From Dehalococcoidia bacterium (GTDB taxonomy: Bacteria > Chloroflexota > Dehalococcoidia > Lucifugimonadales > Lucifugimonadaceae), in contig DUCO01000010.1 in assembly GCA_012959765.1 (NCBI GenBank), positions 1 through 64,000 on the forward strand: a stretch of DNA of 64,000 nucleotides. The letters are read 5' to 3'. Each line of letters begins with the position of its first letter. Position 1 is the first letter of the stretch. The notes beneath the pieces were generated by a model. That model saw nothing but the letters and a program-made list of their open reading frames with translations. It was not told the DNA's origin and did no database searches. A program made the position numbers and the translations under genes. Below, piece after piece: positions 63,276-64,000 of the stretch.

Positions 63276-64000
63276 TTGTCAGTAACCAAACCAACATCGA
63301 CCGCCGAAACCAGCACAGCCAGTGCCGGGTCGGGGCGCAACCGGGTGCTGTCAAGAACTTTTTCATCTTTAGGCGAACCTGGGTTCCGTCATTTATTTTT
63401 CGGCATGCTGTTGCTGATGGCGGCGATAAATATCCAGATGCTCGCCCGCGGTTACCTGACTTGGGAACTGACTAAATCACCGATCGCTGTAGTAGTCGTT
63501 GGCGCAGGATTTGCCCCTCCGATATTGTTGCTTTCGTTGTATGGAGGAGCGGTTGCAGATCGATATTCCCGCAAACGGATCATTCAATTTGGTCAGCTGG
63601 GAATGCTTGTGATTACTTTGATGGTCGCCGTATCGATTACGACGAACACGATCACGGTTTACCACCTGACGGCTGCGTCGATCGCGCAAGGCACGATATG
63701 GGCGTTCCTCATGCCCGCGCGGCAGGCGATTATTGGCCAACTTGTTGGTGAAGATCAGCTAACGAACGCCGTGGCGCTCAATTCATCCGGCATGTCGTTG
63801 ATGACGATCGCTGCACCCGGTATTGGCGGGCTGATTTACGGCAGTTTCGGGCCAGGTGCGACGTATTTCGTTATGGCAGGGTTGATCGTGATTGCGTACA
63901 TCCTCACCAACTGGGTTCCCAACATGACTCCAGTTGCGAATGTGAAACGCCGTATGTGGAGCGATGTCAAAGAAGGACTGGTTTATACCAAGCAGAATCG
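63276..64000 (+). CDS. MFS transporter (MFS_3 type), tandem copy 2, partial at window edge
   Basis: The open frame runs off the end of the window, so only the first about 241 residues are seen. The start TTG 63276 follows an in-frame stop at 63264-63266. A Ser/Thr-rich head of about 30 residues is followed by FRHLFFGMLLLMAAINIQ, SLYGGAVADRYSRKR, MPARQAIIGQLVGEDQL and ALNSSGMSLMTIAAPG, the signature of the family and clearly similar to the gene before. Six membrane helices are covered. The rest must lie beyond 64000. Confidence 0.85.
   Translation, partial: MSVTKPTSTAETSTASAGSGRNRVLSRTFSSLGEPGFRHLFFGMLLLMAAINIQMLARGYLTWELTKSPIAVVVVGAGFAPPILLLSLYGGAVADRYSRKRIIQFGQLGMLVITLMVAVSITTNTITVYHLTAASIAQGTIWAFLMPARQAIIGQLVGEDQLTNAVALNSSGMSLMTIAAPGIGGLIYGSFGPGATYFVMAGLIVIAYILTNWVPNMTPVANVKRRMWSDVKEGLVYTKQN

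Overview
The window looks like chromosome of a free-living bacterium, most probably a marine Chloroflexota of the SAR202 / Dehalococcoidia-like group. This placement is inference. It rests on repeated paralogues of the enolase (mandelate racemase / muconate lactonizing) superfamily, on many acid-sugar and aldolase-type catabolic genes, on several transporters of one MFS subfamily, and on a typical bacterial housekeeping set (UvrC, RecJ, XerC/D, Lgt, FabF, PyrD, MtaB, PepA). TTG and GTG starts are common, genes are tightly packed on both strands, and there are no insertion sequences, CRISPR arrays or rRNA genes.

Layout. 0-3 kb: an unusual enolase-superfamily protein and a TrkH/KtrB potassium transporter. 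3.3-8 kb: two small exported proteins, then a coherent operon of a DapA-like protein, an RraA-like aldolase and an enolase-superfamily dehydratase, closed by a strong terminator. 8-15.7 kb: a seven-repeat cysteine-rich protein whose 5' end is lost, a fused homocysteine methyltransferase/methylene-THF reductase, an enolase pseudogene, an MFS carrier, a TlpA-like lipoprotein, an SDR and tandem TfoX-like proteins. 15.8-18.2 kb: two tandem enolase paralogues. 18.3-20.6 kb: an NfeD/SPFH membrane pair, followed by almost 1 kb without a recognisable gene. 21.6-34 kb: mostly housekeeping genes for DNA repair, recombination, lipoprotein maturation, fatty-acid synthesis and tRNA modification.

34-42 kb: an MBL-fold protein missing metal ligands, PepA, tRNA-His, tRNA-Arg, a collagen-like lipoprotein remnant, a 3' fragment of tRNA-Thr, a sulfatase, an excisionase-type HTH protein and another enolase paralogue. 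This looks like an old integration region. 42-46.8 kb: metA-metY for methionine, then a compact three-gene unit of a P-loop protein without the Walker lysine, a RimK-like ATP-grasp ligase and a RimB-like retropepsin-fold protease. 46.9-54 kb: a catabolic block with a Gfo/Idh/MocA oxidoreductase, a methyltransferase broken by an in-frame TAG, two HpcH/HpaI aldolases, a zinc alcohol dehydrogenase, an Ldh2-type dehydrogenase and an NAD-dependent epimerase/dehydratase. 54-64 kb: SRAP, an anchored nuclease, MFS carriers, a HAD phosphatase, a ribokinase-like kinase, PyrD, a threonine dehydratase, and two tandem MFS genes, the last cut by the window edge.

How the genes may work together (inference): enolase-fold dehydratases would convert acid sugars or related hydroxy acids to 2-keto-3-deoxy acids; DapA-like, RraA-like and HpcH/HpaI aldolases would cleave them; Ldh2, Zn-ADH, Gfo/Idh and SDR/epimerase enzymes would handle the redox steps. 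The least explained items are the C-x4-C repeat family that occurs both as a seven-repeat protein and behind a collagen-like stalk, and the P-loop/RimK/RimB trio.
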